DNA from: Cyclostephanos tholiformis
Taxonomy: Eukaryota > Bacillariophyta > Thalassiosirophyceae > Thalassiosirales > Thalassiosiraceae
Reading direction: 5' to 3'
DNA: 17,626 nucleotides
Assembly: GCA_036939975.1 (NCBI GenBank)
Contig: JALLPB010000323.1
Span: 1-17,626, forward strand
Shown: piece after piece, positions 9,055 to 17,263 of the stretch
Layout: every line of letters starts with the position of its first letter
Position numbering within the stretch: position 1 is the stretch's first letter
The notes under the pieces: generated by a model
Databases searched by the model: none
What the model was told of the DNA's origin: nothing
Seen by the model: the letters and a program-made list of their open reading frames with translations, nothing else
Program-made: the position numbers and the translations under genes

Positions 9055-10518
9055 ATGACGAGCAGTAAAAAGGAGAGGAAGGGGGTAACAACAAGAAGAA
9101 GCTTGACGGAGTGAAAAAAATAACGACGCTTGGAAAAAGGTGGGTGAATTACAATGACAACTATTCTTCTGATGAGTCTACACCAACAGCCATTGTGGTC
9201 AATGAGAGCAGGTATTCCACTGGGGGGAAGCATTCCATATTGAAAATTATTGAAGAGAAGAATGAGACAATCAGAATGTTGGAATTGGAGCTATCAAAAT
9301 CAAAGTTTACAACAAGAACAAGCAAGAAAACTGTTCAAGAAGAGTTACAGTGGACAGGGGAGGAGACAAACTTTGCAGAAATGGTAAATCACTTCTGCAA
9401 GTACTTTCTTTTTCCAAGGACCAAGTTCCTCAAGAATAGATGGCAGGATTTTTTGCCCAATAAAAAGAATAGCTTATACTCGCTTTGTATGCATCATTTG
9501 AGGATTCCTGAAGGAGTAGAGGACAGAGATATGTGGGATAAGGTGATTGATTCTTCTATAAGTAGGAAATACCAGAGTATGAAGTGCAATTTAAACAATG
9601 ACATCAAATCAGTTTACTTAAGTATGAGGAAGTGATTTGTTCATATGCATCTACTGTTGCATGTACTAACATACATTGAATTTGTTGTGATCTTGAAATA
9701 ATATAGAAGAAAATATTGCGGTCTATCCAGATGAGTTGGGTGCTGGTTTTAAAACATATGCTGATCTCAAAATAGAGAAGACAGTCTATGAGTTCATGTG
9801 TACCTACATCTGGAGAATCAAACCCAATGCAAAGTGGAAGAAATTATTGAAGAACAATCCAGGGAGTCCGTTCTTCTGCCTTGTGACACCAAGTGACATT
9901 GCATATATATTGGCCATTATCAAGAATGGGAAGGATACATGGGATCAAGAGAAGAGACTGAAGAATGATCTAGAGGCAGACCCAGAGAAAAAGGCAAAAA
10001 TGCTATTCAGTGTGGGAGAGGGAAGGAAGAGAGAGATTTGTAAGTCGGTGTGGAATAATGATGGGCTGGAGTTCTATTATATGGTGGAAAAAATTGGAGA
10101 GCGGTGTACAATTCCAAGGAACTATTTTTGGCACTTGTCAATGGGTGGGCAAATTGGGAGCCAAGAGAGAAGAGGAGAAAGGATTCAATCAGGGCTCCAA
10201 ATGATGGAGAAATTAAGAGGAGAAAGAAGGATGATAGTCCTTGTGAGAAGCCTCGGTGGGAAGTTGAAGATGAAGGATACAAAATTGGATCTAGATTTGA
10301 AGGCAGAATGTGTCTGGGACAAGGACACTGTTCGCAAAGTGTACAGAAAAGTTGGGGAAGAATATAATGAGGATGACAAGTTACACAATTATGATGACAT
10401 AGTAAGTAGCCATGAGGACGGCAATGAAATGAAAGGGAATGAAGAGGAAGGTGGGGAAGAGATGGAATTAGAGACTGAGAACACTGTAGAGGGCGATGAA
10501 AAAGTAAAGCCAATTTAA
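9055..10518 (+). CDS. Conserved-looking hypothetical protein, two exons, homopolymer indels
   Basis: I do not recognise a named family. Exon 1 (9055-9621) starts at ATG 9055 (MTSSKKERK). It passes a five-G run (9081-9085) where the frame must change by one base to reach NNKKKLDGVKKITTLGKRW and the long open frame. It then has a short coiled-coil-like stretch (IIEEKNETIRMLELELSKSK), followed by NFAEMVNHFCKYFLFPRTKFL and KCNLNNDIKSVYLS. Exon 2 (9707-10518) joins in phase through Lys to ENIAVYPDELGAGFKTYADL. From the A6 run (10088-10093) to the A4 run (10281-10284) the neighbouring frame looks more genuine (YNSKELFLALVNGWANWEPREK). The original frame then resumes as DLDLKAECVWDKDTVRKVYRKV and an acidic Glu-rich tail. 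Two compensating single-base indels would explain this. It lies divergently from the transposase and may be transposon cargo. Three homopolymer errors suggest a recent pseudogene or sequence error. Confidence 0.55.
9622..9706 (+). other. Spliceosomal intron (85 bp, phase 1)
   Basis: The donor GTATGA follows the single base A at 9621. A perfect TACTAAC branch site lies at 9664-9670, and the acceptor is ATATAG at 9701-9706. Removing it joins A + AA into a Lys codon and keeps both exons open. It also removes the TGA that ends the exon 1 frame at 9633. The branch-to-acceptor distance is about 36 nt. Confidence 0.85.
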
Positions 10519-10857
10519 CGTCAATTGAATAGGAAACATAAGTAGAGCAGGAAAGAAGAATTATAACATTGTAATTAGGTAGATAGTATATCTGGAAGAA
10601 AGAATTAATGTAGTAGTCAATGAACATTTTATTGCATCTGTGTCAAACTTTCTAAAGTATCTAGCAAGAAGGTATTTAGTTTATATAAAATAACAATGTA
10701 TTGTAACTTACAACAATTGATTTTCATTATTAAGAGGTAACAAAACAGAGACAATTTATTGTTATTTAAAAAAAAATATTGTATTTAGATAAAGTACAAA
10801 GTGAGTGAAACAATTTATTGTTGAAGATAAACTTTTTATTGTTGTGAGGGTGAGGCA
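10519..10857. other. AT-rich 3' flank
   Basis: There is no gene. The stretch is AT-rich, with CAATTTATTGTT occurring at about 10754 and again at about 10811, and a minus-strand frame that is a shadow of the acidic tail of the preceding gene. If a transposon end exists on this side, it should lie in or beyond this stretch. I found no inverted match to the 2400-2830 region. Confidence 0.4.
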
Positions 10858-11150
10858 CACAACACACAACAACAAGATAACACATTGCCAGGCAATGTCT
10901 GCCACCGGCCTCCTCTGCCACCACCCATGGCCATCCTGTGTCCATTCCAGTGCAATGTGCTTGCTAACCACATCTTGGGTGACACCGGGTATGCTCGTTT
11001 TTTATGCAAGGGGGGGGTGATTAGTGTCCTCTTTTTCAATTTGTTTTTAAATGAATTTAGCATATAAATGGCAATGTCTGTGATAACCTCTGCCACTGCC
11101 CATGGCAGTATGTCACCCATTCCGGCACAATATGTCTGGTGCTCAAAAAA
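10858..11150 (+). repeat. Diverged direct repeat, period about 180 bp (two copies)
   Basis: GGCAATGTCTG begins at 10891 and again at 11070. Both are followed by CCTCTGCCAC, a CCCATGGC block, a CATTCC block, CAATRTG and GGGTATGCTYG. The copies differ by many substitutions and small indels. A third, more diverged copy appears at about 12460-12610 (CACAACAACTAGCACATGG ... CATCATGGGTGACATGGTTATGCTC), again with an ACAACACAC-rich leader. The overlapping open frames on both strands are not protein-like. Confidence 0.65.
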
Positions 11151-11293
11151 TTATAGGCAACAAGGGGTATGCTTGGTTAGGTCAGTTTTGTGCTATGGGG
11201 TTGCCAGGGGCGCCAAAAAGAAGACCAATCAAGAAATAGAGCCCACAAGGCTAGGGACAAATTTATGGAATTACAAAGGAAAGCAAAGGATTG

Positions 11294-11313
11294 GAATTGC
11301 AGTATTGCAATTC
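11294..11313. repeat. Perfect 8-bp inverted repeat with GTAT loop, and repeated TATTGCAATTC
   Basis: GAATTGCA (11294-11301) and TGCAATTC (11306-11313) form a perfect stem. AGTATTGCAATTCT occurs here and again near 11365, and TTTTGCAATTCAATG lies between them. This is a local AT-rich repeat cluster with no visible role. Confidence 0.6.
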
Positions 11314-11652
11314 TTATCTTTTTTTATTCCAAGTTTTGCAATTCAATGTTTTGCCAATACCAAAGTATTGCAATTCTCCCCCTCCCCCCAAAAAAAAGAT
11401 GCCGTAAATTTTATTTGGGTCTTAGTCTCATCTCATGAATGTTAGTTTGATTGAGATTTTCCTGAGAAAGACCCTTGTGAGAAGAGAATTCTTATGTGAC
11501 TCTGTGAGACCAAGTCTCATGATCTTACTACTTACAATCCTACTAACAATCCAACTACATGTGTAGATGAAATCAGATCACTAACATAAAACAAATACAA
11601 AGGATTGGCACTTCAAAAAGAAAACAGAAGGCCCATCATCAACACACACAAT

Positions 11653-11835
11653 TTAGAAATCTAAAAAGTTATCATTTTTACCAGCATCAATATCCTCCTT
11701 ATTGTCTTCATCCATAGCAATCAAGTAGTTGAGATATAGGTCCACCAAATGATGCAAGTCTTTCACCATTTCCTTCTTTCTCAATGGACTGTAGTGTTTT
11801 GCAAAGGTTTTTGCACCTTGATATGATGTGAAATG
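11653..11835 (-). pseudogene. Truncated 3' end of an unknown coding sequence
   Basis: On the minus strand a 60-codon open frame runs from just after a TAA at 11836-11838 to a TAA at 11653-11655. It reads HFTSYQGAKTFAKHYSPLRK, then KEMVKDLHHLVDLYLNYLIA, then an acidic tail ending NDNFLDF. The composition is strongly protein-like (amphipathic, with a Lys/Glu/Asp-rich C-terminus) and unlike the surrounding repeats. It has no start codon and its upstream side meets satellite sequence near 11870, so it looks like the C-terminal stub of a disrupted gene. I do not recognise the family. Confidence 0.35.
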
Positions 11836-11874
11836 TTACTTTTTACAAAAGTTTGCTCCACGTTGGGGTGCACA

Positions 11875-12080
11875 ACACCAAAGACTGCATCCCACATCCA
11901 TATCATATGAATACAAAGTGTTTTAGCCCCTTGATATCATGTTGTGTATAGGCATATGGTTGTACCCTTACACTGTTATGTCTGTACAGGTGGGGGAAAT
12001 TTTTTTCGGAAAATTGGCCGAGTGATGCTATAATGTCATATGGGCATATGGATACACCCTTACACTGTTATGCCTGTGGA
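11875..12080 (+). repeat. Satellite fragment (188-bp family), internally deleted
   Basis: It contains GACTGCATCCCACATCC, ATATCATATG, GTTTTAG, GCATATGG, CCTTACACTGTTATG and GGAAAATTGG in the order found in the main array at 14105-16461. After TATAATGTCAT it jumps directly to another GCATATGG block, losing more than half a unit. Confidence 0.8.
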
Positions 12081-12319
12081 CTGGTTCTCATAATAGCTGA
12101 AGCACTTTTCTATGCTACTGTAACATTTAGTTTTTTTTGTGTCCATAAGTATTATAGCTTAAGTACTAAATTATCCATCATACTAGCAAAGTGTACACTA
12201 GTGCTAAAATGGGTATTTTTGTCCCTCAAAATGAAGGCCAAGTCTGACTGCACCCCCCCATTTTTATTACCAGTGACACACCCCTGTGCATGGTGTTGTG
12301 TCACCCATGCTTGGACTTT

Positions 12320-12373
12320 ATGGGGGAGCATTATTGCATTAGTCAATGGGGGAGCATTAGTTATTGCAGTAGA
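12320..12373 (+). repeat. 27-bp tandem duplication
   Basis: TGGGGGAGCATTA begins at 12320 and again at 12347. Both copies continue into TTGCATTAG or TTGCAGTAG. It is a simple two-copy duplication in non-coding DNA. Confidence 0.75.
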
Positions 12374-12689
12374 GCAGTACAAAGTATTGGCATGGGTGAG
12401 GTGCTCTATACTACAAAATGGGTAAAATACAGACCCTACCTTGAGCCACAAAACACAAAACACAACCACAATCACACAACAACTAGCACATGGCACAATG
12501 CCAGACGTGTCCACCAGGGCCTCTACCTCTGCCCTCAGCCATCTACCACCAGCTCCAGTGCTATGCACCTCCTCTTCACATCATGGGTGACATGGTTATG
12601 CTCAGTTTGTTTTTTTGTATTCTGGGATGCTGTTTGGGGTGCTTAAAGGCGACCCATCAAAAATAAGAGAGAGGCACAGAATCTAGGCC

Positions 12690-13045
12690 TTTGACTGCCA
12701 CCATTCAATGGGGGGACACAACAACCAACCAAAACTTGGCGTTAGTGGTGGGGGTAATGTTGGGGAGGGCATGCAACTGTGGTGGAATGTGGGAGAGGGC
12801 TTTTTGCCATTGTTTGGGGGTAGCAAATTACATGACAAAAAATAAAAAAATTGAATACAACATGGCCTTAGATGGCCACCAAACAACAAATACCCATACA
12901 ACAACCAACCAAAATCACGTGGGCACAACCTAGGGGAGACAGGGGAAGAGGTTCAACCAGGAGGGAGCATGAGGGGAACAGGATTCTATTGTTTGTGGGG
13001 ATAATGAGTTGGAATATGTAAAAAATAAAATAAATCAATGAGTTC
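12690..13045 (+). repeat. Diverged tandem repeat, period 180 bp (two copies)
   Basis: ACAACCAACCAAAA occurs at 12721 and exactly 180 bp later at 12901. Flanking blocks also align: GGCCTT...TGGCCACC with GGCCTTTGACTGCCACC before it, and GGGAG...TTGTTTGGGGGTAGCAAATTACATG with TTGTTTGTGGGGATAATGAGTTGG after it. Each copy ends in an ACAAAAAATAAAA-type run. There is no coding potential. Confidence 0.75.
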
Positions 13046-13465
13046 ATCAAATTATTTTTTTCTCAGCCGATTTACACAATTAGAAAAGATTCTTTGACAT
13101 CACCATTGACAACCCCATCTTGATGATGATAACGTGAGGGTTTATCTGATTCGCAACAGTCATGCCGTCAGACACCCACTAATGTCTCCACAATGGTGGT
13201 GATCTCTATTGGTTGGGTGATCTGGGGATCATACAAATAGAGTTATTCCTAATGGAGATAGGATGTGTTTTGTTTCCTTATAGATAACAATAATTACTCT
13301 AGACAATTAGTTACTCAAATTGCAAAGAACTTTCTTGCCCAAAAACAAAAATTGCACCAATGGCAATTTTTCAATGTAGGAATTAATATGAGCCTAGAAG
13401 GCTGTAGAAATGTACCAAAAAAATTAAAAATGTTATAAACTTCTCCAGCTAGGATGAGAACCAGT
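13046..13465. other. Non-coding spacer
   Basis: I see no gene and no clear repeat unit. It contains a T-run near 13052 and short AT-rich stretches. Confidence 0.5.
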
Positions 13466-13590
13466 CTGTGCAGGTGGGGATGAATTTTTGGAAAATTGGG
13501 GTATGGCTGAGCCCATGTGATGTTGTAATGTTATGGTTGAGGCTCCAAGCCCCCATAGACTGCATCTCACATCCATGTATATGTTAGTAC
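13466..13590 (+). repeat. Satellite fragment (188-bp family)
   Basis: It begins CTGTGCAGGTGGGGATGAAT and continues through TTTTTGGAAAATTGGGGTATG, GGCTGAGCCCATGTGATG and GGTTGAGGCTCCAAGCCCCC to ACTGCATCTCACATCCATG. This is one partial unit, separated from the main array by about 500 bp. Confidence 0.85.
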
Positions 13591-14104
13591 CAATACGTGC
13601 AAATTCCCTTTTCAGGTACAGTGTCTACCGTTTTGTGTATGGTGACCTGTACATACTTTGGCGTGTTTTTTTGTTCCAGTACTGGTACTGGACAAAACCC
13701 ACAATTCCCATATGCACATATATTATGTTTTGAGTATTGGGCGCTAGAGGGGGCATACTTTCTGGGTAATGTGTGCCAGTGATGGTATTGGCATGCTTAT
13801 ATGGGTATTGGCATTTTAAATTTTGTGTCTGGTACCAGTATAAGCATGCCCATATGGGTATGGGCATGTCAATACTAATTTTGGCACTGTTCACAATTGT
13901 CCGTTACCAGAATGGGACAGGCTTGATCATGCCTACCTTTTCTAATTTACCAGAAAACTGGCTGGCAAAAAATAATTTTGGACCTGGTATCAAGGCTGAA
14001 CATAGGTGAATTAGTACTTAAAACAAGTAGAAAATCAAACAAAAGGCAAAAATTCCAACACTACACTGTTACAAAACTGAGACTTGCCAGAGAACAAACA
14101 GATC
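13591..14104. other. Unique interval between satellite fragments
   Basis: There is no gene. The interval is rich in GGTATTGGCAT / GGTACCAGTA / CATATGGGTA variants, partly arranged as inverted repeats (see 13790-13850). The short frames here do not look like protein. It may be an inserted element whose ends I cannot define. Confidence 0.4.
13790..13850. repeat. Perfect 12-bp inverted repeat with 37-nt loop
   Basis: GGCATGCTTATA (13790-13801) and TATAAGCATGCC (13839-13850) are exact reverse complements. Both arms are followed by ATGGGTAT-type sequence, so direct and inverted copies of one short word are interleaved. Confidence 0.8.
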
Positions 14105-14620
14105 ACCAAGTGCATATGGGTGCACCCTCACACTGTTATGCCTGTGCAGGTGGGGATGAATTTTTGGAAAATTGGGGAGGTTGGGGTGTCATGGATGAGG
14201 CTGCAAGAGGCTTCAGACTGCATCCCACATCCATGTTGGACATATACATAGTGCTTGAGCACCTTGATATGCTGTGGATGGGCATATGGGTGCACCCTCA
14301 CACTGTTATGCCTATGCAGGGGGGAATGATTTTTTGGAAAATTGGGGTATGGCTGAAGCCAAGTAATATTGTAATGCCATAGTTGAGGCTCCAAAGCCCC
14401 ATAGACTGCATCCCACATCCATATCATATGTATATTAAAGGTTTTAGCAACTTGATGTGTTGTGTTTGGGCATATGGGTGCACCCTTACACTGTTATTTC
14501 TGTGCAGGTGGGGGTATTTTTTTGGAAAATGGGGGTATGGCTAAGCCCCAGTGATGTTGTCATGTCATGGTTGTGGGTCCAAACCCCCATATGCTGCATC
14601 CCACATCCATATCATACGTA
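14105..14620 (+). repeat. Main satellite array, first block
   Basis: The anchor GCATATGGGTGCACCCT occurs at about 14112, 14282 and 14470 (spacings 170 and 188). The unit order is that anchor, then ACACTGTTATG, CTGTGCAGGTGGGG, GAATTTTTGGAAAATTGGGG, TATGGCTGAGCC, a GATGTTGTAATG block, GGTTGAGGCTCCAAACCCCC, ATAGACTGCATCCCACATCC and ATATCATATGTATA. Units differ by about 10-20% by eye. A period of 188 is not a multiple of three, so the short open frames within it are not a repeated gene. Confidence 0.92.
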
Positions 14621-14955
14621 TGTTGATCCCCATGTGCATTCAAAATTCAAATGCATTTGGGATTTACCATGTGTGATTTTTTAGCAAGCACTGTCGAAAT
14701 GCATATGGTTATCAATGGAAATCTCCAAATGCAAAATTATGCATTTGGAACTCATTTATGTTGATCCCCATATGCATTCAAAATTCAAATGTATACATTT
14801 AGGCAGTAACTGGTGCTTTACACCTGTGCATTTGGTTAGTGCAAATTTCCCATGTGCATTTGGGTGTCATGTTGATGCAAAATTCATGTGTATGGGGGGA
14901 TTTTGGCATTATCCACATGCATTTGGGCACCAGAAAAAAATGAGTATAGAGGAGT
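14621..14955 (+). repeat. Interruption rich in ATGCATTTGG motifs
   Basis: It sits between two satellite blocks. GTTGATCCCCATRTGCATTC starts at 14622 and again at 14760, 138 bp apart, each followed by AAAATTCAAATG. Words of the type RTGCATTTGG or their complements recur throughout (for example near 14650, 14725-14745, 14825, 14855 and 14918). No open frame looks coding. Confidence 0.7.
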
Positions 14956-15511
14956 AGGTATGGCTGAGCCCAAGTGATGTTGTAATGTCATAGTTGAGGC
15001 TCCAAGCCCCCATACTAGACTGCATCTCAGATTCATATCATATGTATACAAAAAGGTTTTAGCACCTTGATATGCTCTTGATGGACATATGGGTGCCCCC
15101 TTACACTGTTACACCTTTGCATGGGGGAATGAATTTTTGGAAAATTCGTGTATGGCTGAAGCCAAGTGATGTTTTAATGTCATGGTTGAGGCTCCAAACC
15201 CTCTTGGAGTCCATCCCACATCCATGTCATATGTATACAAAGTGTTTTGGCACTATAATATGTTGTGGTTGGACACATGGGTGCACCCTTACACTGTTAG
15301 GCCTGTGCAGTTGGGGGTGTATTTTGGGAAAATTGGGGTATGGCTGAGCCTGAGTGATGTTGTAATGTGATGGTTGAGGCTCCAAACCCCCATAGACTGC
15401 ATCCTACATCAATACCATATGTATACAAAAGGTTTTAGCAACTTGATATGTTGTGTTTGGACATATGGGTGCACCCTTACACTGTTACACCTGTTCAGTT
15501 GGGGGTGTATT
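14956..15511 (+). repeat. Main satellite array, second block
   Basis: The block starts inside a unit at GTATGGCTGAGCC and carries anchors (ACATATGGGTGCMCCCT) at 15085, 15273 and 15461, exactly 188 bp apart. The last unit is cut at GGGGGTGTATT by the element at 15512. Confidence 0.92.
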
Positions 15512-16038
15512 TAAGACTGATTAATCTAAAGCCTAACCTATTTGTTATGGCGGGAACATTTTACGGAAAAAATTTGGCTTCAAAAATGTTTTGGGCCTAT
15601 TTTCAATCCAACCCATTGTTCAATTTGTCTTTGTGTTCTTTTTCTTGCTGTTAGCATGGATTTGGTGCAAAAATGCTGAGGGAGAAATTCAGGTTTGTCA
15701 GTTCTCGCCAAAAACTCCGGTGTAGGGTACTTTTTGTGTCACAACTAGTGGTTATGTGCACAAACAGAAGAAAAAATCTTAAAAAATTCAATGCCGCAAT
15801 GCCATTAACCCTAAAAAATCTTGCCCTAACCTGATGACGTTTTATGCCTATCAGCGCATTAAAAATGCGCTTTTTATGCTTATCACTCAATGATAGGGTG
15901 TTTTATGCCTATCAACCATGGAAAAAAAATGAAATTGGTTTTACTCAAAACAACCTCTTTTTTCTGCATGGTCTGTCTGGTTTGTTTTTTTTCCTCCCGC
16001 CAAAACAAATGGGTTAGGTTTTAGATTTATCAGTCTTA
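15512..16038. mobile_element. MITE-like element with 44-bp terminal inverted repeats
   Basis: The left end (15512-15555) begins TAAGACTGATTAATC and ends TGGCGGGA. The right end (15995-16038), read in reverse complement, begins TAAGACTGATAAATC and also ends TGGCGGGA. The arms match at 40 of 44 positions. The element sits inside a satellite unit: flanks GGGGGTGTATT and TTTTTGGAAAG together restore the usual GTGWATTTTTGGAAA if TT is the target duplication. If the ends are taken two bases further in (AGACTG...CAGTCT), the duplication would be TA, as for Tc1/mariner-type elements. The 527-bp body has no credible open frame. It contains three TTTTATGCYTATCA words (15840, 15872, 15901) and a hairpin at 15853-15871. 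It is non-autonomous; the superfamily is uncertain. Confidence 0.88.
15853..15871. repeat. Perfect 8-bp hairpin inside the MITE
   Basis: AGCGCATT (15853-15860) and AATGCGCT (15864-15871) are reverse complements with an AAA loop. It lies between two of the three TTTTATGCYTATCA words of the element. Confidence 0.75.
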
Positions 16039-16461
16039 TTTTTGGAAAGTTGGGGTATGGTTGAGCTTGAGTGATGTTTCTAATATGATGGTTGAGGCTC
16101 CAAACCCCTGTAGTCTGCATCTCATATCCATATCATACTATGTATACAAATTGTTTTAGCAACTTGACATGCTGTGTGTGGGCATATATATGGTTGCACC
16201 CTCACACTGTTATGCCTATGTAGGTTGGGATGAATTTTTGGAAAATTGGGGTATGAATGAGCCTGAGTGATGTTGTTTTGTCATGGTTGAGGTTCCTAAT
16301 TCCTCTAGACTGCATCCCACATCCATATCATATGTATACAAAGTGTTTTAGTATCTTGCTGATATCTTGCTGTGGATGGGTATATGGGTGCACCCTTAAT
16401 ACACTGTTACACCTGTGCATGTGGGGGTGAATTTTTGGAAAATTGGGGTATGGCTTAGCCC
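16039..16461 (+). repeat. Main satellite array, third block
   Basis: It resumes the unit broken by the MITE (TTTTTGGAAAGTTGGGG) and has anchors near 16182 and 16379. The final unit stops after GGGGTATGGCTTAGCCCA at about 16461, where sequence related to a transposase begins without spacer. Confidence 0.9.
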
Positions 16462-16462
16462 A

Positions 16463-17053
16463 TTTGGGGCGCATTACTTTGCCCTTTTTATAATATATGT
16501 GGCAATACTTGAGAGTGTTGCCAATGGTGTTACAACTTCTGTCACCAAACTGTTGATATCTCTTCTATCCATTGCTCCCCTCCACACTCTTGTGAAGGAG
16601 GGTGACAATAGCAATGAGTTTTTAACAATTTCTTCATAGGACTTAGGAGGCTGAGATTGAAAATCCATTGAATTTACTTTGCAGCTGCACTTTCATTATA
16701 TCACTGATTTGATAAAGAATTTTTATGACTATGAAGACCCAAAAAAGTTCATTACAAATCAGATGGCGGACAGTGAAAGTGTTAACTTGAAATTAGCCAA
16801 ACTTCTTGGGATTGTTCACATCACTTGCAAGAACCACCTTTTGAAAGGTCAAACTTTGGTTGAAGAACTCCACAGCCATGATGATGACATTGCCCAAATC
16901 ACTGGTAACTTTTGACCTGGTACAGTGTGCAAATTAATTCACAACAACACAATGCTGGATTTCAAGACCAACAAAAATTGTGCCATTCTTTGGCAATCTA
17001 TAGATCCATCACCCACCATTGGCAAAGTGACTACCATAGATGCCGGGGCATAA
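16463..17053 (+). pseudogene. hAT-like transposase remnant
   Basis: A single frame is protein-like across almost 600 bases but carries stops at 16637 (TAG), 16652 (TGA), 16658 (TGA) and 16913 (TGA), ending at TAA 17051. It starts FGAHYFALFIIYVAILESV, then has LLISLLSIAPLHTLVKEGD and, after the stops, the segment LAKLLGIVHITCKNHLLKG. That last segment fits the hAT pattern of LLG, a hydrophobic stretch, then C-x2-H ahead of an LN-like motif, with one residue changed. KTNKNCAILWQSIDPSP matches the later 'KN-A-L--LTDLSP' region before the expected TRW motif, which is not present. hAT enzymes are cut-and-paste transposases with an RNase H fold. Only a middle part survives; the N-terminal zinc finger and C-terminal dimerisation region are absent. 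The assignment is by motif memory. Confidence 0.5.
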
Positions 17054-17263
17054 GAGACACATGAACATCAGAAAGCACGGTCTAAATTTGTCGAAATAAT
17101 TTTTTTGGGGGGGGTTGTTTGTCTATGCTTAGGAATTAAAATTCATTTTCTACGTGACTTTTTTTGTATTGCTCCTTCGTAGGCTTTTGATTTTGATTAT
17201 TGGCATGTGGGGTGCGCCATAGTCACACCCCCTCCTCCCCAAATTCATCAATTCAACAAAAAA
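17054..17263. other. Spacer before the pogo-like gene
   Basis: There is no gene. The spacer has a T-run followed by eleven Gs (about 17100-17115), then a pyrimidine-rich stretch (CACCCCCTCCTCCCC) immediately before the presumed start. Confidence 0.5.

Noticed and set aside
10007..10627. 206-codon minus-strand open frame
   Set aside because: It lies antisense to exon 2 of the plus-strand gene and has Ser/Pro/Leu/His-rich composition typical of the complement of a purine-rich coding strand.
11000..11020. G-run (GGGGGGGG) as a quadruplex or promoter element
   Set aside because: It is a single homopolymer without the spaced G-tracts of a quadruplex and without a gene downstream.
14128..15654. 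Several 60-130 codon open frames with similar HPYTV / GVWLSPSDVVM peptides
   Set aside because: They are translations of the 188-bp satellite unit. The period is not a multiple of three and the frames do not continue between units.
15651..15890. 79-codon minus-strand frame inside the MITE
   Set aside because: It has no protein-like motif, lies within the non-autonomous element and overlaps its hairpin and repeated words.
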